From an uncultured Dehalococcoidia bacterium (lineage in GTDB: Bacteria; Chloroflexota; Dehalococcoidia; Lucifugimonadales; UBA3495): 64,000 nt of DNA. The translations under genes and the position numbers were made by a program. The stretch covers positions 265,365-329,364 of the forward strand of contig CATOSK010000001.1 in assembly GCA_951812535.1 (NCBI GenBank), given 5' to 3'. The notes under the pieces were generated by a model. That model did no database searches, was not told where the DNA came from, and was given only the letters and a program-made list of their open reading frames with translations. Of the stretch, positions 63,537 to 64,000 are shown piece by piece (within the stretch, counting starts at the first letter, position 1; every line of letters begins with the position of its first letter).

Positions 63537-63633
63537 TGGCGGGAGTGCGAGGGAGTCGAACCCACCTACCCCGCTCTTCACGAGGCATAACGGTTTTGAA
63601 GACCGCAAGAGCCACCGGGCCCCATCCACTCCC
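63537..63633 (-). tRNA. selC: tRNA-Sec (anticodon TCA)
   Basis: 97 bases including encoded CCA. Read on the minus strand: acceptor GGGAGTG/CACTCCC, long D-arm GGGGCC-CGGT-GGCTCT (six pairs and the CGGT loop of bacterial tRNA-Sec), anticodon stem GCGGT/ACCGT with loop CTTCAAA (anticodon at 63599-63597), long variable arm TGCCTCG/CGGGGTA, and T-loop TTCGACT. The eighth acceptor pair (G-G) and one T-stem pair (U-U) do not pair, which may be sequence errors. Required to decode UGA as selenocysteine. Confidence 0.93.
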
Positions 63634-63654
63634 CCCGAAAACCGCGGGAGCAGG

Positions 63655-63986
63655 GGGTTAACTGCCAGGACTGCGTCGATCTTCTGCTTGAGCCTGCCCT
63701 TGGGGGCCGCTCCCACGTGCTGGTCGACGGGCTTTCCGTCCTTGAAGAAAATCAGGGCGGGGATGCTGCGGATGCCGTACTTCATGGCGATGTTCGGGTT
63801 GTTGTCCACGTCCACCTTGGCCACGTTCAGCTTGCCGTCGTACTCCAGGCGAGGTCGTGGACTGCGGGGGCGATCATCTTGCAAGGGCCACACCATTCGG
63901 CCCAGAAATCGACCAGGACGGCGCAACTCGGAGTTGATAACTTCGTCGTCCCAACTGCTCTCGTTGACTTCGATAGGTTCAGGCAT
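63655..63986 (-). CDS. Thioredoxin, with compensating frameshifts
   Basis: Classical thioredoxin of about 108 residues: [20 protein letters not shown], then (in a shifted frame) [20 protein letters not shown] with WCGPC, then back in frame [36 protein letters not shown] (cis-Pro) and a C-terminal helix. A one-base gain near 63923 (an extra C before GCCGTC) and a one-base loss near 63852 surround the active site. The natural stop also seems displaced, close to 63655, since the frame otherwise runs on through the tRNA. Probably sequence errors in a functional gene. Upstream of tRNA-Sec on the same strand. Confidence 0.8.
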
Positions 63987-64000
63987 CAGGCCTCCAGATA

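Noticed and set aside
63474..63654. Extension of thioredoxin through the tRNA-Sec gene
   Set aside because: The frame only stays open because of an indel near the natural stop; the extension coincides with a clear tRNA and terminator.

Overview
The window is a high-GC, gene-dense bacterial chromosome fragment. It starts inside a succinate dehydrogenase flavoprotein gene and ends close to the start of a thioredoxin gene, so both edges are cut. Gene content (CCG-type succinate dehydrogenase anchor, monomeric isocitrate dehydrogenase, class III aminotransferase, type III CoA-type TPP enzyme, paired M20 amidohydrolases, MoxR/VWA pair, Gld-type ABC operon) and the many GC-rich intergenic palindromes suggest an uncultured Chloroflexota (SAR202/Dehalococcoidia-like) bacterium. 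That assignment is an inference from gene style, not from a marker gene.

Layout. 1-2.9 kb: sdhA(partial)-sdhB-sdhE, a type-E-like succinate:quinone oxidoreductase, closed by a strong terminator. 3.0-3.7 kb: higBA-type toxin/antitoxin. 3.7-8.4 kb (minus): aminotransferase, malate dehydrogenase and monomeric IDH, i.e. TCA functions. 8.8-10.8 kb: DUF255 thioredoxin-domain protein. 11.1-11.9 kb: a TlpA/thioredoxin-like lipoprotein with an in-frame TGA exactly where the first active-site cysteine belongs. 12-19 kb: esterase, two PaREP1/HEPN-like small proteins, NucS-like nuclease, thrS (one frameshift), plsY, and prfB with its programmed frameshift. 19-22.7 kb: riboflavin operon dcd-ribD-ribE plus ribBA. 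23-26 kb: SIMPL lipoprotein, acyl-CoA dehydrogenase, small membrane protein. 26.6-33 kb: selA, hydrolase, EndoQ-like PHP protein, rimI, coaE, MoxR ATPase, Nudix, and a 1088-residue VWA protein. 36.7-42 kb (minus): cinA-like gene and a Gld-type ABC operon. 42.4-47 kb: speD-speB, cysteine desulfurase, a lipoprotein and a CTP-dependent kinase-like membrane protein. 47-54 kb: two M20 amidohydrolases, glycerate kinase, SRPBCC protein, HEPN/MNT pair. 53.4-56.4 kb: lutABC. 56.8-60.8 kb: two inverted copies of one IS around an IS630 remnant. 61-62.7 kb: TPP enzyme broken by several single-base indels. 63.5-64 kb: tRNA-Sec and thioredoxin.

The most interesting reading is a selenocysteine system spread over the window. 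selA (26.6 kb) and a TCA-anticodon tRNA-Sec (63.6 kb) are both present, a cysteine desulfurase that could in principle deliver selenium lies at 44.8 kb, and the lipoprotein at 11.1 kb has UGA in a UxxC motif followed at once by a bSECIS-like hairpin. selB and selD are not in the window.

A second theme is repeat biology. At least four families of short GC-rich palindromes occupy most non-coding gaps. One palindrome appears to be nested inside another, one gap holds an ~80-bp-period tandem array, and the IS copies carry many short tandem duplications. Single-base indels at homopolymers cluster in the last 3 kb (plus one in thrS); these may be sequencing errors rather than real pseudogenes. Several promoters are of the TANAAT type with very short leaders.
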